Part shown: positions 9,601-21,129 of the stretch, in pieces
Layout: each line of letters opens with the position of its first letter
Numbering within the stretch: the stretch's first letter is position 1
NCBI RefSeq assembly: GCF_003265705.1
Contig: NW_020313044.1
Location: 5,233,619 to 5,297,618, forward strand
Reading direction: 5' to 3'
DNA from: Callorhinus ursinus
Taxonomy: Eukaryota; Chordata; Mammalia; Carnivora; Otariidae
DNA length: 64,000 nt
Position numbers and translations under genes: made by a program
The notes under the pieces: model-generated
Databases searched by the model: none
Told to the model about the DNA's origin: nothing
Seen by the model: only the letters and a program-made list of their open reading frames with translations

Positions 9601-10329
9601 TAATACAGAACTCTTAAGCCTTTCCCATCCTGCTTACCCAGAGTGGACCCCCTGGACCAAGCCTACTAGAATTTGGAACTGTATTTGTATGTCCATCTTG
9701 AGTATGAGTAGGGTGCATTTGTGTGACTGGAAATTTATTTGCCTGCTACTCTTTTTTTTGGCAGGGGTAAGAATTCCTTGGGTAGGAGGACATGATGCAG
9801 TGATAGGGTTTAAGAGTTATTTAAGTTATCTAATGGAATGGAGCAGCCCTGTAACTTGGGGGAAAGACTAGTAAGGAACTAAATGTTTTAATCTCTGTAT
9901 GTCCAGTTGTATGTATTAACTATACTCTTTGCTACTCTTACTTAAATAGGTCATGTGTGACCTCTTCAGTGGAAAGGGTGGAGTTCATCACTCTTTCCCA
10001 GATTTCAGGCATTCCATTATCATTAGGTGCTTGCTGCAGTATGTATTACTATCTTAGTATTTGTGTATTAGTTTTCTTCTGTTCATCTTTCTCACTACTG
10101 AAAATGTAAGGTCAGGGTTTTTAAAACTAATTACGCAAAACAAATACATAATTATATAAAGAAACCCGGATTAGATGTTTTACAGTCTTTTCCAGCTATA
10201 AAATTTTATGGTTTTATTTTGTAATTAGCATTCACAGACCTTTGGGTTTAGGTTTCCTTCATGTGTTAATCTGAGGCAATAAAACTAGCCTCTTGGGATT
10301 GCCAAAATTCAGCTAGATCATTGTTATTA

Positions 10330-10460
10330 CTACTTTTATTTTATGCATGAAGAAACTGAAGATCAGAGAGGTCAATAACCTGCTCAAAGTGACAAAGCAG
10401 TTAAGTGTACTTGAACCCAAGTTGTCTGATTCCAAAGACTGTGCACTTAACCCTGAAGCA
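10330..10460 (-). repeat. MIR SINE fragment
   Basis: 'tgcatgaagaaactgaagat', 'gagaggtcaataacctgctc', 'cttgaacccaagttgtctga' and 'actgtgcacttaacc' are the reversed MIR tRNA-proximal half. Confidence 0.75.
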
Positions 10461-10789
10461 AAACTGTTGTTTAGGTCAGTTGTCTCTTGAATCCCCTTGA
10501 GAATCTGATAAACAAATAACCCCCTTCAAGTTTTTCCCTGGAGTCCAAACCTCTGGTCTGGATACATAGAAGATAAACAATAAAATATTTTGACCTACCT
10601 TGGGGACTCTATGTCAATTTTTTTCTGTCCTGATTTGCCCAGTTCTTTTCTGTGGGTGCTCATATGCTCAAGATTTGTTCAGTGCCCTGATGAATCAGTG
10701 TTTCAGTCGGGAGGATTTTGCACGTTCAAGACTTTGTTTTTCTGTAGGGATGATAGAGGCTGGAGATGAAGTTCAGATTTGTAGAATTA

Positions 10790-10995
10790 AGGTTTAGCAT
10801 TTCCTGGGTTCGAATCTTAACCCCATCACTTAATGGTTGACTCTGGACAAATCACTGAGCCTGAGCTGCTTCTATGCAAAATGGTAGTAGCCACCCTGAC
10901 CTTCTAGTTTGAAGACTAAATGAATCAGTGCTTGTAAAGAAAGCACTTAGTTTGGGCCCTGGTGCATAGCACTGCTCATGTGTTGGTAGTTATAA
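10790..10995 (+). repeat. MIR SINE
   Basis: 'cctgggttcgaatcttaacc' is the MIR B-box region, followed by 'gttgactctggacaaatcac', 'gcaaaatggtagtagccacc' and 'gggccctggtgcatagcact'. Confidence 0.75.
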
Positions 10996-11586
10996 TCATC
11001 TTCCAGCATTCAAGGTTGTCAAGACTCAGAACAAAAGTTAGTAAGAGCAGAGGTATATATTTTGGTTTGGGTGCAGGGAGTTAGGCTTATGCCTTCTTCA
11101 TAAGTTACACAATTGTGTATGTATTAACCACTGGTGGGAAGGATCCTGATTATCCCGTTTGTGTAACGTGGCTATGCCAAAAAAGTTCCACAAGTTAAAA
11201 AAAAAAAAAAAAGAATAAGTCTCCCAACATACTTTCTGTTCCTAATAACATCTTGGTAACTTAAATTTTCATCTTTCTTGATAGATTAACATACCCTCTC
11301 AGTGGCTGGACTGGCTGCCTCTCACTCTCTTGCCTTGCAGGAAAAGCTCAGAGAATGCTTTGGACTTCAGGGCTGGTCTCATGGACCCAGTGGCAAACCA
11401 AATGTGGTTTCATAGAAATGAAAGTGAATTAGGTTGTTGGTTTTGAGGGGTGTTATGGGGTTTCAGGAATTTTTTCTTTCCATCTTGAGAGTTGGCTTAT
11501 GGACTTATTGCTGTAAATTTGGCTTCTGCTTTCTGAGATAGAATGAATAGCCTTATTCTGATAGTTGAAGGTGGGGCAAAATTTCA

Positions 11587-11855
11587 AATTTTAAAAATAT
11601 CAACTCTATTAAGATATAGTTCACCCACTTACAGAATCCAATTCAGAGTTTTTTAGTACTTTCATAGAAATGTGCAGTAATCCCCACAATCAATCTCAGA
11701 ATATTTCCATCACCCCAAAAGAAATCTGATTCCCATTGGTAGTCATTCCCCATTTTCTCCCAGCGCCCCCCAGCCTATGTCCCCAGCCCTTGTCAACCAC
11801 TAATGTATTTTCAGTCTTTATAGATTTGCCTATTCTGAACAGGTGCAGTTTTAAT
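11587..11855 (-). repeat. L1M-type LINE fragment
   Basis: 'ctattaagatatagttcacc', 'gtgcagtaatccccacaatc', 'tttccatcaccccaaaagaa', 'gtcaaccactaatgtatttt' and 'tatagatttgcctattctga' follow the reverse of old L1 3' sequence in order. Confidence 0.75.
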
Positions 11856-12289
11856 AGTTTTCCTCCTAGGTGGTGGTGACCAACTTTAAGAACACAATTT
11901 TTCATTGGAATTTCAGGTAGGAGAACTTTGAATCCATAAGCTGCTTTTCTTCAGTGGGCTTAACTAGGGGTGAAATCCCAAAGATGAAACTGTGTCCCAG
12001 GGCTAGGAGAAACCCAGGTATGCCTTTGTGTTTCAAACCCATGAGTGGAGAGTGGATTAGTTCTGGTTCATGGTACTGTGATGGATACAGAGGAGATCAA
12101 GATAAAACTAAGAATCTAGCCCCTTCCCTCTATGAACTTTAAGTCAACTTGGGGAGGGTATATGATGTTCCATAAAACCTTACTTTGGGGTCTTATCCTG
12201 CTGGGTGACATACAAAATGAAGTGAATGTGTTTATATTTCTGTAGTTGAGCCTGTAGTATTCATGAGCTTTTTGGAGATGTGGTTTTGT

Positions 12290-12490
12290 TTATTGAGCAC
12301 TTACCAAGTGTCTGTCCCTTTGCCAAGTGTCCACATTTTCTCATTAGTCCTTACCACTGTCCTGTGAGATGAATACTCTATTTTTCTGTATTTTAGAGTT
12401 GGGTAACTTATCTAAGGTCACATAGCTAGGAAGTTGTGTAACCAGGTTTTGAACCTGACAATAGACTGTACGGCCTTCTCTTGAACATGA
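12290..12490 (-). repeat. MIR SINE
   Basis: 'tattgagcacttaccaagtg', 'gtcctgtgagatgaatactc', 'aaggtcacatagctaggaag' and 'accaggttttgaacctgaca' are collinear with reversed MIR. Confidence 0.75.
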
Positions 12491-12845
12491 CTCTTCTTTG
12501 CCTTCAGTAACCGTATTGGTACTGAAGATGCAAATTCTTCATAGATCTAGACCCTAGAAAGGAGAAGCATGCAGCAGGTGCTAGATTAAGTGAAAATATT
12601 GTCCCAGTGGTTTTTCAGACTCTGAGACCTGGGTAGGCAAAGAATAGCTAGTATTTTGTATTGTGCTTTGAAGTATTGTTTCTTTCCATCATAGGATTAA
12701 AGAACCATTATAAACTAGATTGGCAAATGAGGGTGTCTGGCTATCTCTTGGCTTTATATAATAATAGAGTTTCCCTTTGGGGAAGCACTGAGTGATTATC
12801 AGTGAATCTTTTTTTTTTAAATAATTTTTAAAATGTACTTTTATA

Positions 12846-13764
12846 TCAAAACCTCAATGAGATACCACCTCACACCAGTCAGAATGGCGAAAATTAAGTC
12901 AGGAAACGACAGATATTGGTGGGGATGCGGAGAAAGGGGAACCCTCCTACACTGTCGGTGGGAATGCAAGCTGGTGCAACCACTCTGGAAAACAGTATGG
13001 AGGTTCCTCAAACAGTTGAAAATAGAGCTACCATACGATTCAGCAATTGCACTACTGGGTATTTACCACAAAGATACAAATGTAGGGAATCCGAAGGGGT
13101 ACGTGCACCCCACTGTTTATAGCAGCAATGTCCACAATAGCCAAACTGCGGAAAGAGCCAAGATGTCCATCGACAGATGAATGGATAAAGAAGATTTGGT
13201 ATATATACACAATGGAATATTATGCAGCCATCAAAAGGAATGAGATCTTGCCATTTGCAACGGCGTGGATGGAACTGGAGGGTGTTATGCTGAGTGAAAT
13301 AAGTCAATCAGAGGAAGACATGTATCATATGACCTCACTGATATGAGGAATTCTTAATCTCAGGAAACANNNNNNNNNNNNNNNNNNNNNNNNNNNNNNN
13401 NNNNNNNNNNNNNNNNNNNNNNNNNNNNNNNNNNNNNNNNNNNNNNNNNNNNNNNNNNNNNNNNNNNNNATAAATAATGCAATATATGTTAAGAAAAAAA
13501 GAAGAAGAAGATAGCAGGAGGGGAAGAATGAAGGGGAGTAAGTCGGAGGGGGAGACGAACCATGAGAGATGATGGACTCTGAAAAACAAACTGAGGGTTC
13601 TAGAGGGGAGGGGGGTGGGAGGATGGGTTAGCCTGGTGATAGGTATTAAAGAGGGCACGTCCTGCATGGAGCACTGGGTGTTATGCACAAACAATGAACC
13701 ATGGAACACTACATCAAAAACTAATGATGTAATGTATGGTGATTAACATAACAATAAAAAATAA
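12846..13764 (+). mobile_element. Young 5'-truncated L1 with perfect 16-bp target duplication; contains assembly gap
   Basis: The left part encodes the C-terminal end of L1 ORF2 ([18 protein letters not shown]; then IKKIWYIYTMEYYAAIKRNE in another frame, so the ORF is broken). The right part is the carnivoran L1 3' UTR, ending 'gattaacataacaataaaaa'. AAAATGTACTTTTATA at 12830-12845 is repeated exactly at 13765-13780, and the target reads TTTTT|AAAA, the L1 endonuclease preference. Only the last part of the element is present, so it cannot move on its own. The 100 Ns fall in the ORF2/3'-UTR transition. Confidence 0.95.
13370..13469. other. Assembly gap (100 N)
   Basis: Exactly 100 Ns, a conventional placeholder length, so the true size is unknown. 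Comparing flanks with carnivoran L1 as I remember it, roughly 130-180 bases of L1 3' sequence would be expected. Confidence 0.98.
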
Positions 13765-13794
13765 AAAATGTACTTTTATAACATTAATTTCTTT

Positions 13795-14075
13795 TTTTAA
13801 TTAAAAAACTTTAAATTAAGATATCATTGACATATAACTTTTTATTAGTTTCAGGGGTACATGATTCTGTATTTGTATATGTTGTGAATGATCACCACAA
13901 TACATCTAGTTAACATCTGTCCCCATACAGTTATAATTTTTTTTCCTATGATGAGAACTTTTAAGACCCACTCTCAGCAACTTTCAAACATATGCTACAT
14001 TATTATTAACTATAGTCAATATGCTGTACATTACATCCCATGACTTGTTTATTTTATAACTGGAAGCGATTCTCT
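13795..14075 (-). repeat. L1MA/MB-type LINE 3' end
   Basis: 'gacatataactttttattag', 'gtttcaggggtacatgattc', 'atcaccacaatacatctagt', 'gatgagaacttttaagaccc' and 'ctatagtcaatatgctgtac' follow old L1 3' UTR in reverse. The young L1 inserted immediately to its left. Confidence 0.8.
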
Positions 14076-14849
14076 TTTAGTTGGTTAATAAAGCCTCAAA
14101 GAGGAAGGCCAGAAACCTATTCCCTGGTCTTATTTGATAAGATAAATGGTTTATACTCTTTGCTCACTAAAACAAGTAAAAAAAAAAACCAACATCAAGA
14201 GTTGCATGCTTTATTATTTTTTCTTTTTTGAATTTATTATTTTTTTGTAAGAGTTGCATGCTTGAAATCACGTCACACTTTTATAGTTCTTGAGGATTTG
14301 GCATAGGCTTTTTGCATTAGTGAGATGAGCCCTTCATTTGAATGGCCTCCCAAAGGACATTCATTGCCAACCTGCTTTGTTTAGGAGTAATTATATTACT
14401 TACAAAATCCTAATAGGACAAATGGGTATGGAGTTAGGTAGCAAAAAGGTTTTCCCAGTTCCTTTGCTTTGCTTTAGCACCTTGCAAATAAAAGGGGGGG
14501 AAAAAGACATTTCCTAATTATTTGTAAATGGTAATTTGTAATATTGACATTTGGAATATTACTCATATAAATATAAACAACAGTAAATTATATCCAAACA
14601 TGATTTTGTAGTTTTTATATAACATTGACTTTAAAAAAAAGGTTCTTCCACTTTATTAATCCATTCTGTTCTCTATTGGGTTGAATAAATTGCATCTAAT
14701 CTATAGTCCTCAACCTACTGACAAAGTTTTAAGCTCCCTCTTATAATTAATAGACTATATTTTTAGGACAGTTTTAGGTTTACAGAATAATTGAGTGGAA
14801 AGTATAGTGAGTTCCCATATAGCCCTACACACCTATTCTCTATTTCCCC

Positions 14850-15030
14850 ATTACTTTTTTTTTTAAGATTTTATTTATTTGAGAGAGAGAGAGAGCATGA
14901 GCAGGAGCAGGGGAGAGGGAGAAGCAGACTTCCCTGCAGGGAGCCTGAAGCAGGGCTCCATCCCAGGACCCTGAAATCATGACCCGAGCACAAGGCCGAC
15001 GCTTAACCAGCTGAGCCACCCAGGCGCCCC
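14850..15030 (-). mobile_element. CanSINE inserted in L1M
   Basis: Reversed element: T-rich tail, 'aagattttatttatttgaga', GA-rich middle, head 'ctgagccacccaggcgcccc'. TCTATTTCCCC at 14839-14849 recurs at 15031-15041; continuing ATTA/TATTA suggests a slightly longer duplication with one indel. Confidence 0.93.
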
Positions 15031-15678
15031 TCTATTTCCCCTATTATTGACGTCTTGCATTAGTGTGGTGTGTTTGTTACAGTAGTGGTATAGTGTTATT
15101 AGCTAAAGTCCATAGTTTACATTAGGGTTCACTCTTTGTGTTATATATTCTCTGGGTTTCGATAAATGTTTAATAACATGTATTGGCCATTGCAGCATCA
15201 TACCGAATAGTTGCACTGCCCTAAAAATCCCCTTTGTTCACTTACTCATTCCTATTCCTCTATTTTTGGCAACCACTGCTCTTTTTACTATTTTCCTCGT
15301 TTTGCCTTTTCCAAAATGTCATATATTGTGCTCGGTATCATAGGGTGTTTAACCTTTTCAGATTGGCTTCTTTCATTTAGCAATATGCATTTAAGATTCC
15401 TTCATGTCTTTTTGTGGCTTGATTGCCCATTTCTTTTTATCACTGACAAATATTCCCTTGTCTGGATGTACCATATGAATGTATCCATTTATTTATTGAA
15501 GGGCATCTTGGTTGTTTCCAAATTTGGGCTGTTATGAATAAATGTTAGGATACAAACATTTGTCTGTAGGTTTATGTGTGGACATAGGTTTTCAGCTCAT
15601 TTGAGTAAATACCAAGGAGCACAACTGCTGGATCATATAGTAAGAGTGTGTCCAGTTTTGTAAGAAACTGCTGAACTG

Positions 15679-15894
15679 GGGTGTCTGGGTGGCTCAGTCA
15701 TTTAAACGTCTTCCTTCAGCTTGCGTCATGATCTCAGGGTCATGGGATTGAGTCCTGCATCAGGCTTCCTGCTCCTCGGTAAATCTGCTTCTCCCTCTCT
15801 CTCTGCCCTTCCCCTCTGCTCATGCTCTCCCTCGCTGTCTCACGCGTGCATGCTGTCTCTCAAATAAATAAATAAAATCTTAAAAAAAACAAAC
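15679..15894 (+). mobile_element. CanSINE inserted in L1M
   Basis: Head 'gggtgtctgggtggctcagt', long CT-rich middle with an extra 'cacgcgtgcatgctgtctct' segment, tail (AAAT)n and 'aaacaaac'. AAACTGCTGAACTG (15665-15678) recurs as AAACTGCTAAACTG (15895-15908), one mismatch in 14. Confidence 0.93.
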
Positions 15895-16204
15895 AAACTG
15901 CTAAACTGTCTTTCAAAGTGTTGTACCATTTTGCCTTCCCAGGAGCAAAGAATGAGTTCCTGTTGCTCTAAGTCCTCACTAGAATTTAGTGTTGTCAGTG
16001 TTTTGGATTTAGCCATTATAACAGGCATGTAGCGCTTGCCGTCTCATTGTTTTTTAAATTTGTGGTTCCCTAATAACACAATGTGGAGCATCTTTTCATA
16101 TGCATTATTTGCCAGCTGTGTATCATCTTTGGTGAGGTGTCTGTTCAGATTTTTTGCCCATTTTTTAGTTGGGTTGTTTGAGTTTATTTATTGTTGAGGG
16201 TTTT

Positions 16205-16600
16205 TTTGTTTTTTTGTGTCTCTCTGGTGAAGTACACATAACACAGAATTTACCACTTTACCCTTCTGTAGGTGTACACTTCCTTGGCGTCCAGTACATT
16301 CACAATGTTGTGTAACCAGCAGGGCTATAGCTTTCCAGAACTCTTTCATTATCCCAAACTGAAACACTATACCCATTAAACAATAACCCTTATTCTCCCC
16401 GTCCTCCAGTACTGGTAACCTCTTTTTACTTTCTTTTTCTATGAATTTGACTACTCTGAGTACTTCATATTAGTGGAGTGATACAGTATTTGTCCTTTTG
16501 TATCTGGTTTATTTTACTTAGCATAATGTCTTCAAGGTTCGTCCATGTTGTAGCATGTGCAAGAATTTCATTCCTTTTTGTGGTTGAATATCTTATTTGT
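16205..16600 (-). repeat. L1M-type LINE fragment
   Basis: 'aagtacacataacacagaat', 'accactttacccttctgtag', 'tatgaatttgactactctga', 'cataatgtcttcaaggttcg' and 'tccatgttgtagcatgtgca' follow reversed L1M. It restarts at the same consensus region as the neighbouring copies, so it is a separate insertion. Confidence 0.75.
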
Positions 16601-16776
16601 TGGGCTTTGATTACCAACAACTATCATTAAGAAAGACTATTCTTTCTCCTTTAGAATTATAAAAAGGTTTTTTTCTGCTCATTTTTCCCCCCACAGAGAA
16701 TGATCACTAAAAGTTGGAATTGACCTGTCAATTTATCATGAGTGCCTCTCATGAACATGTTTATGGTTATTCCTTT

Positions 16777-16972
16777 CTTTAAATATTTATTTATTTTAGA
16801 GAGAGAGTGAGCAAGCACAAGCAATAGGGGCAGGGAGAGGGAGAGAGAATCTCAACCTGACTCCACGTTGAGTGTAGAGCCCAATAGGGGCTCAATGTCA
16901 TGACCCTGAGATCCTGACCTGAGCAGAAACCAAGAGTCAGATGCTTAACCAACTATGCCACCCAGACGCCCC
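16777..16972 (-). mobile_element. CanSINE with 15-bp perfect target duplication
   Basis: TATGGTTATTCCTTT at 16762-16776 and 16973-16987 is exact. The body is an older subfamily: 'ctccacgttgagtgtagagc', 'catgaccctgagatcctgac', head 'actatgccacccagacgccc'. Confidence 0.94.
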
Positions 16973-17036
16973 TATGGTTATTCCTTTTAAAATAGCCATT
17001 TGTTGTAGGTCAGCCTGTTTTGGGGGAGTTGTTTTT

Positions 17037-17860
17037 TGCTTTAAAAGCTTTATTGAATTAAGAAATTCACCAGTTTTAAGTGTACAATTCATTCATTTGT
17101 AGTTAGTTTACAGAATTATGCAACCATCACCCCATTCCAGTTTTAGAACATTTCTGTTACCCCAAAAAGGCACTTTTTATTCTTACCTCAAGCCTCAGAC
17201 AACCCCTAATCTACTTTTTCCTGTCTCTATAGATTTTTCTTCTATGAAAATTTAGGCTGAATGGAATCATACTATATGTGGTCTTGTGCATCTGGCTTCT
17301 TTCAGTTAGTAGAGTGTTTTTAGATTAATCCATGTTGTAGCATGTGTCAGTGCTTTGTTCCTTTTTATTGTTGAAGAGTATTTCATTTTTAAATTGTACT
17401 TTCTTTATCCATTCACCATTGGATGGACATTTGGGTTCTCATTTTTGGCTCTTACAAATAATGCTATAATGAAGATTTGTGTATGTCTTAGTGTGGACAT
17501 AGGTTTTCATTTCTTATTTCATTTCTTACACAGGAGTAGAATTGCTAGGTTGTATGGTAAACTTAGGTTTAATTTTTTAAAAACCTGCCAAAATGTTTTC
17601 CACAGCAGGAACATACTTTTAAATTCCCATCAGCTTTGTACAAGTGTTCCAATTTCTCTACATTATCATCAGTACTTGTTATCGTCTGTCTTTTTTATTG
17701 CAGCCATCCTAGTGGGTGTGAAGTGGTTAATCCTGGTTTAAATTTTCATTTCCCTGTTGATAATGATGGTGAGCATATTTTCAAGTGCTTATTGACCATT
17801 GGTGCATTTCCTTTGCTGTAATGTCTGTTTAGATTTTTTTGTTGGGCAGTGTTTTATGTC
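17037..17860 (-). repeat. L1M-type LINE, longest uninterrupted copy
   Basis: Over 800 bases follow reversed L1: 'taagtgtacaattcattcat', 'gcaaccatcaccccattcca', 'aatggaatcatactatatgt', 'ttgatggacatttgggtt'-like (cattggatggacatttgggt), 'ggagtagaattgctaggttg', 'gtgggtgtgaagtggttaat'. The + frame at 17355-17741 is an antisense reading of this relic. Confidence 0.85.
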
Positions 17861-18419
17861 TTGGATTTTTCCCTTCGTCCCATAAAACCTTTGATGATTA
17901 AGTGAACAGCACTCAATATATTTTCTCATTTGTCCTCTTTTGGGGATTTTTTTGCTTCTATTTGCTTTAACCTCAGATGCATTTGACTGCTCAGTTATAG
18001 AATGCCAGGGCTTAGGATGGTGGTTCTTAGGAGGCTGAATTTCAGGTTTCTGCTTTTGTAAGGCTGGCAGCATCCCTTTGGGCAGAGGCCCCAGGCTGGA
18101 CTTCCTAATTCTGATCATACTTATGTTAATGATCACATACTAAGCTAATAATCACAAGCCTCATGAATTGATGAAATGAGAGTGGGTCAGGGAGGAACAG
18201 TAATCACCACTGAGCTGTTGGGGAAAGGAACTAATGAAGGTGACTTTGTTATCTTGTCAAGGCCATTGCATTTTAAAAAAGCTAGCCAAGGTAGGGATTC
18301 CAGTATGAAGCTAATAACAAAGTGGCTTTGCTAGATTTAAATTTCTGACTGACCTTGGTTTTGGTTTTTAAAATTATAATCCAGTGTATTTCAAATGATA
18401 GATTTTTTGCAGTCAAAGG

Positions 18420-19010
18420 AATACTTTCATTTAACAAATATGGAGTCCTGCTCTGCTCTTACCATGTCCTCCAAGCCCTAGAGTCATGGTTTTTAGGGTG
18501 GCAGAAGTCATAATAAGGTGGGAGAGTGCATGGGGTGTTGAACACCAGCAGGGAGGCCAGTATGGTTGGAGAACAGTGATGGCAAATGAACAGGGAGTGA
18601 GTCTAGGAGCCAGGCCATGGTCTGAGTCCCAGAAAGGACTCGGTGTTTCATTCTAAGTGTGATGGAAGCCATGGGAGGTTGTGATGTGATCTTGCTTTTG
18701 TGTTTTTGAAAGATCCTTGGGCTGCTGTGGAGAATAGATACAGTGGGGCAAGAATGGAGGTAGGAGACCAGTTAGGAGCTGTTGTGACGGGAGGTAAGAG
18801 GTAGTGACAGCTTGGGCTAGGGTGACAGCACTGGAGATGGTAGTATTTTGAAGTAGAGCCCACAGGATTTGCTGTTTAATAGGATTTAGGCTCTGAGAGA
18901 AAAGAGTGAAGTCAAGAATGATTCAAATGTTTTGGCTAGAGCAGTTATGTGAATGATGGTGTTATTTTCTGAAATGAAGAGGACTTGGGGATGATGAGGT
19001 TTGGCGGGGG
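18420..19010. repeat. Ancient interspersed repeat, family not assigned
   Basis: 'ccatgggaggttgtgatgtg', 'aagatccttgggctgctgtg', 'agaccagttaggagctgttg', 'gagcccacaggatttgctgt' match a repeat type widespread in mammals whose name I cannot give. A second, weaker piece of the same type may lie at 23130-23270. Confidence 0.5.
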
Positions 19011-19309
19011 AAATTAACAATATGAATGAATGAATGACCTAAGCTTATAGTGTAAAGATGTAAAAAAGTACACAGTTTGTTCATGAATACATTCTCTTAA
19101 GAGCATCAAAGAGTATGGAAATATACAGAGTAAAGAACCCACTTTCCTGACTTAACCAACTGCCAACTTTTTTCTTGTTTTTTTTCTGTGCATATTTGTT
19201 TTTTTCTTCATAAACGGGATTATACTATATGAATTATTCTCTGTCTTGGTTTTCTGATTAATACTGTGACTTAGAGCTCTTCCATGTCAGTACCTGTACA
19301 TAGTACATT

Positions 19310-19492
19310 ATTTTCTCTCTCTCTCCTTCCCTCCCTTCCTTCCTTCCTTCCTTCCTTCCTTCCTTCCTTCCTTCCTTCCTTCCTTCCTTCCTTCCTTTCG
19401 TTAAAGTAGGCTCCACACCCAACATGGGGCTTGGACTCATGACCCTGAGATCAAGAGTCACAGGCTTTACCAACTGAGCCAGCCAGGTGCCC
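19310..19492 (-). mobile_element. CanSINE with expanded (TTCC)n tail
   Basis: CATAGTACATT at 19299-19309 and 19493-19503 flank the element. The tRNA part reads in reverse (aacatggggcttggactcat; ctgagccagccaggtgcccc). The usual T-rich tail is replaced by CT-rich sequence and a pure tetranucleotide array. Confidence 0.88.
19333..19397 (+). repeat. (TTCC)n microsatellite, about 16 units
   Basis: Uninterrupted cctt repeat between 'ccctcc' and 'tttcgtt', wholly inside the tail side of the CanSINE at 19310-19492. The minus-strand frame reading KEGRKEGRKEGR here is an artefact of the array. Confidence 0.95.
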
Positions 19493-19892
19493 CATAGTAC
19501 ATTCTTTTTAATGACTGCAGAGAGTTCTGTGTGGATATACCGTAGCTTATTTACCTACTCTCCTCTTGAAAGATATTTGAATTGTCTCAGTTTTTCACTA
19601 TTAGAGAAAGTGCTGCAGGGATGATTTGCACACCTACCTTTGTGTGTAGGTTCCAGTATTTCCATGGGAGAAAAGATTCCCAGGATTCTTAAATATTCCT
19701 GGAAGTTTCCTCGATATGGAATTGTTGCCAACTTCCAAGTTTTACAGTCTCTTTGAGATCTATTGTTTAGGTCCTTTGCATCCATCCATATGGCCAGTTT
19801 ATGTTTGTCTTGTGCTCTTTTGAGTGTGTTAGATTATGTTTCTGAAGCTTCACCTTTTGCTTAAATTGGAAGCATCCTTAACAGAACAGGCC

Positions 19893-20080
19893 CATGGGGT
19901 GTCTGGGTGGCTCAGTCGGTTAAGTGTCCGCCTTTGGCTCAGGTCACGAGCCTCGTGTCGGGTTCTCTGCTCATTAGGGAGCCTGCTTCTCCCTCTCCCT
20001 CTGCCTGCTGCTCTCCCTGTTTGTGCTCTCTCTCTCTCTCTTTCTGTCAAATAAATAAATAAAATCTTAAAAAATAAAAT
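19893..20080 (+). mobile_element. CanSINE with 10-bp perfect target duplication
   Basis: Head 'ggtgtctgggtggctcagtc', body with a short deletion in the B-box region ('acgagcctcgtgtcgggttc'), tail 'aataaataaataaaatctta'. AGAACAGGCC at 19883-19892 and 20081-20090 is exact. Confidence 0.94.
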
Positions 20081-20145
20081 AGAACAGGCCTTTCTATTAG
20101 ACACTGACATGGATTCTACAAGAACCATGACATGGGGGAAAAATC

Positions 20146-20151
<6 letters not shown>

Positions 20152-20180
<29 letters not shown>
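20152..20180 (+). repeat. (GA)n microsatellite
   Basis: About 14 uninterrupted GA units, followed by a degenerate GA-rich tail to 20207. Confidence 0.95.
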
Positions 20181-20185
<5 letters not shown>

Positions 20186-21129
20186 GATTGGAAGAGAGAG
20201 ACAGAGATTACAATTAATTGGCTGTGTCCTAATTAGCTTTGGACCTGTCCAGTAAGTTTTCTGAGCTCTAGCTTCTTAGGGATAAAATGTGAGTTGGGAT
20301 GGGGCTTTGCCTTTGTTTAATAGACTAGTCCAAGCTCAAATATCAGGGACCAAGAAGGAACTCACATTTGCTAGGGTGAGAAAAACAGCATTAGTGGCCA
20401 GAGGAATGTTTACAAATTTGAGTCACTGGGATTTACACATTTCTGTAGACACCCAGAGTGGAGAAATAGAGGAAATATTGAGGAAAGCAGCTTGGCAGTG
20501 TGGGCCAGAAGCTGTCACGGCGTGTTTACATCTGGCTCATTTCACCTTGGTTGGAAGGCACAGAATGCTTCAGAGGGTGAGCTTGGAGGCTGGGCAGTTG
20601 CCTACTATATTTAGAAAAAGGAGATTCCTGAGGTTAGAGTGGTCTCTGTGTGTGTGCATTTTCTTTGCCAGATGGACAAAGGTTTTAGGGGCTTGGGAAT
20701 TCTGGACCAATCCTTGTTAACTAGCTGGCTTCTCTGGGCCAAGCCAGTAGCTGCACTTTGACTCCTGTTGCTGCCACAAAAGAAAAGCCAAAATAAACCC
20801 CATTTTACATGGTTTGTAAAGACATTACAGGTAGATTTCAAAGCTCCTATGATCTTGCTATCAGATGTGCTCTTACGTTTACTCTAGGCTAATTTGAACA
20901 CTTCGAAATCTATGAATTGGCTCTTTCTGTGAGACTTTAGATAGATTTCCAGGCAGATTAAGTTAGCCTGAGGCAGTTTTTGTGCCATGGAGACTGTCTG
21001 TCAAGCACATAGAACTAAAACCTTAACAGAGTCTTGACGGAGTGTGTCGTTATTGCACTTTGGGTCAGGTGTAGAAAATGATTATTAGTTGAGCAAATAA
21101 ACTAAAATTAGAAAGGCATTTTTACTTTA

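Larger units (their letters stand above)
14755..16190 (-). repeat. L1M-type LINE, interrupted by two CanSINEs
   Basis: Pieces at 14755-14838, 15042-15664 and 15909-16190 are collinear with reversed L1 ORF2/3' sequence ('ttaggtttacagaataattg', 'tctggatgtaccatatgaat', 'aactgctggatcatatagta', 'ttttgcccattttttagttg'). The two CanSINEs inside it must be younger than this element. Confidence 0.8.
19100..19745 (-). repeat. LINE-like relic interrupted by a CanSINE
   Basis: 'aaacgggattatactatatg', 'tgacttagagctcttccatg', then after the SINE 'ctgtgtggatataccgtagc' and 'gaattgtctcagtttttcac' resemble reversed old L1/HAL1-type sequence. Divergence is high, so the family is uncertain. Confidence 0.45.

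Noticed and set aside
12833..13346. Reverse-transcriptase C-terminal-like protein fragments
   Set aside because: They belong to a truncated, frameshifted L1 rather than a host gene.
15211..15537. 108-residue + frame with hydrophobic stretches
   Set aside because: It is the antisense reading of an L1M relic; hydrophobicity follows from T-rich codons.
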